DNA of 64,000 nt from Caballeronia choica (GTDB lineage Bacteria > Pseudomonadota > Gammaproteobacteria > Burkholderiales > Burkholderiaceae). The stretch lies in the NCBI RefSeq assembly GCF_001544535.1, contig NZ_FCON02000003.1:102926-166925 (forward strand). The letters are read 5' to 3'. This document shows positions 63,853-64,000 of this stretch, piece by piece. A program made the position numbers and the translations under genes. The notes beneath the pieces were generated by a model. The model did no database searches. It saw nothing but the letters and a program-made list of their open reading frames with translations, and had not been told where the DNA came from. How positions within the stretch are numbered: the stretch's first letter is position 1; every line of letters begins with the position of its first letter.

Positions 63853-64000
63853 ATGCTGAAGAAGTCGAATGTCACTGAGGTTGTGCCGGGGGCGGTGGAA
63901 GGAGCGCGTAGCGCGACTGGAAACGCCGCCGGCGCGGCCGCCGAAGTGAAACGGTGGTCGGGCAATCGGAAGAAACAAGTCGTCTTGCGCTTGTTGCGCG
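63853..64000 (+). CDS. Transposase-type helix-turn-helix protein, partial
   Basis: The first ~49 codons of a gene that leaves the window. The segment EVKRWSGNRKKQVVLRLLR resembles the start of the helix-turn-helix OrfA proteins of several insertion sequences (RWSxxRKxxVVLRLLRGE). A short Ala/Gly-rich N-terminus precedes it. It suggests an insertion sequence at the right edge. Family and completeness cannot be judged from this fragment. Confidence 0.6.
   Translation, partial: MLKKSNVTEVVPGAVEGARSATGNAAGAAAEVKRWSGNRKKQVVLRLLR

Noticed and set aside
1-64000. CRISPR arrays
   Set aside because: No regularly spaced repeat-spacer pattern and no cas genes were seen.

Overview
This window reads as a chromosomal segment of a Burkholderia-sensu-lato bacterium (Paraburkholderia or Caballeronia type). 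The basis is high GC, the order glmM-pstSCAB-phoU-phoB-phoR followed by ppk/ppx, an OlsB-type ornithine-lipid acyltransferase, and many proteins familiar only from Burkholderiales. It contains three different neighbourhoods. Naming is from recognition of motifs and family resemblance; no database search was possible.

(1) 1-14700 is conserved core. glmM is followed by a strong terminator, a tandem Pho-box promoter and the phosphate-starvation operon pstS-pstC-pstA-pstB-phoU-phoB-phoR. Convergent to it, and separated by a ~770 bp imperfect inverted repeat, lies ppk. ppk is divergent from ppx across a short palindrome, so phosphate uptake, sensing and polyphosphate turnover sit together. olsB (membrane ornithine lipids), sixA and a tRNA-Pro(TGG) close this part.

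(2) 14700-31140 is an accessory island directly downstream of tRNA-Pro, visibly AT-richer and patchy. It carries nuclease-type genes that look like a defence island: a UDG-like protein, a PD-(D/E)XK protein, two membrane-anchored proteins of unknown function, an HNH-type zinc-finger protein with two PD-(D/E)XK cores, a pentapeptide-repeat membrane protein, an McrBC-type GTPase/nuclease pair, and the N-terminus of a further nuclease cut off by an IS3-family insertion sequence. No integrase is visible.

(3) 31140-63600 resembles the low-oxygen-activated (lxa) locus known from Burkholderia cenocepacia. It holds a BCAM0308-family protein, a Clp ATPase, a phosphoribosyltransferase, an erythromycin-esterase-like protein, an alpha/beta hydrolase, a cytochrome c, PEP synthase, PfkB, a HAD phosphatase/mutase, a GH65 phosphorylase, a universal stress protein, a lipocalin, an MgtA P-type ATPase, a DevBCA/NodT-type exporter, and DUF2934 and BON proteins. 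At least six 14-bp FNR/ANR-like palindromes lie upstream of genes here, most at class-II spacing from a -10-like hexamer, so the region is probably an oxygen-controlled regulon.

The lxa-like region is decaying. The Clp gene has its first part inverted, the phosphoribosyltransferase has a frameshift, pfkB has about seven reading-frame changes, the GH65 phosphorylase has one extra T in a T run, and the lipocalin has an in-frame stop plus a frameshift. Transposase remnants occur near 59.7-60.0 kb, and a new transposase gene begins at the right edge.
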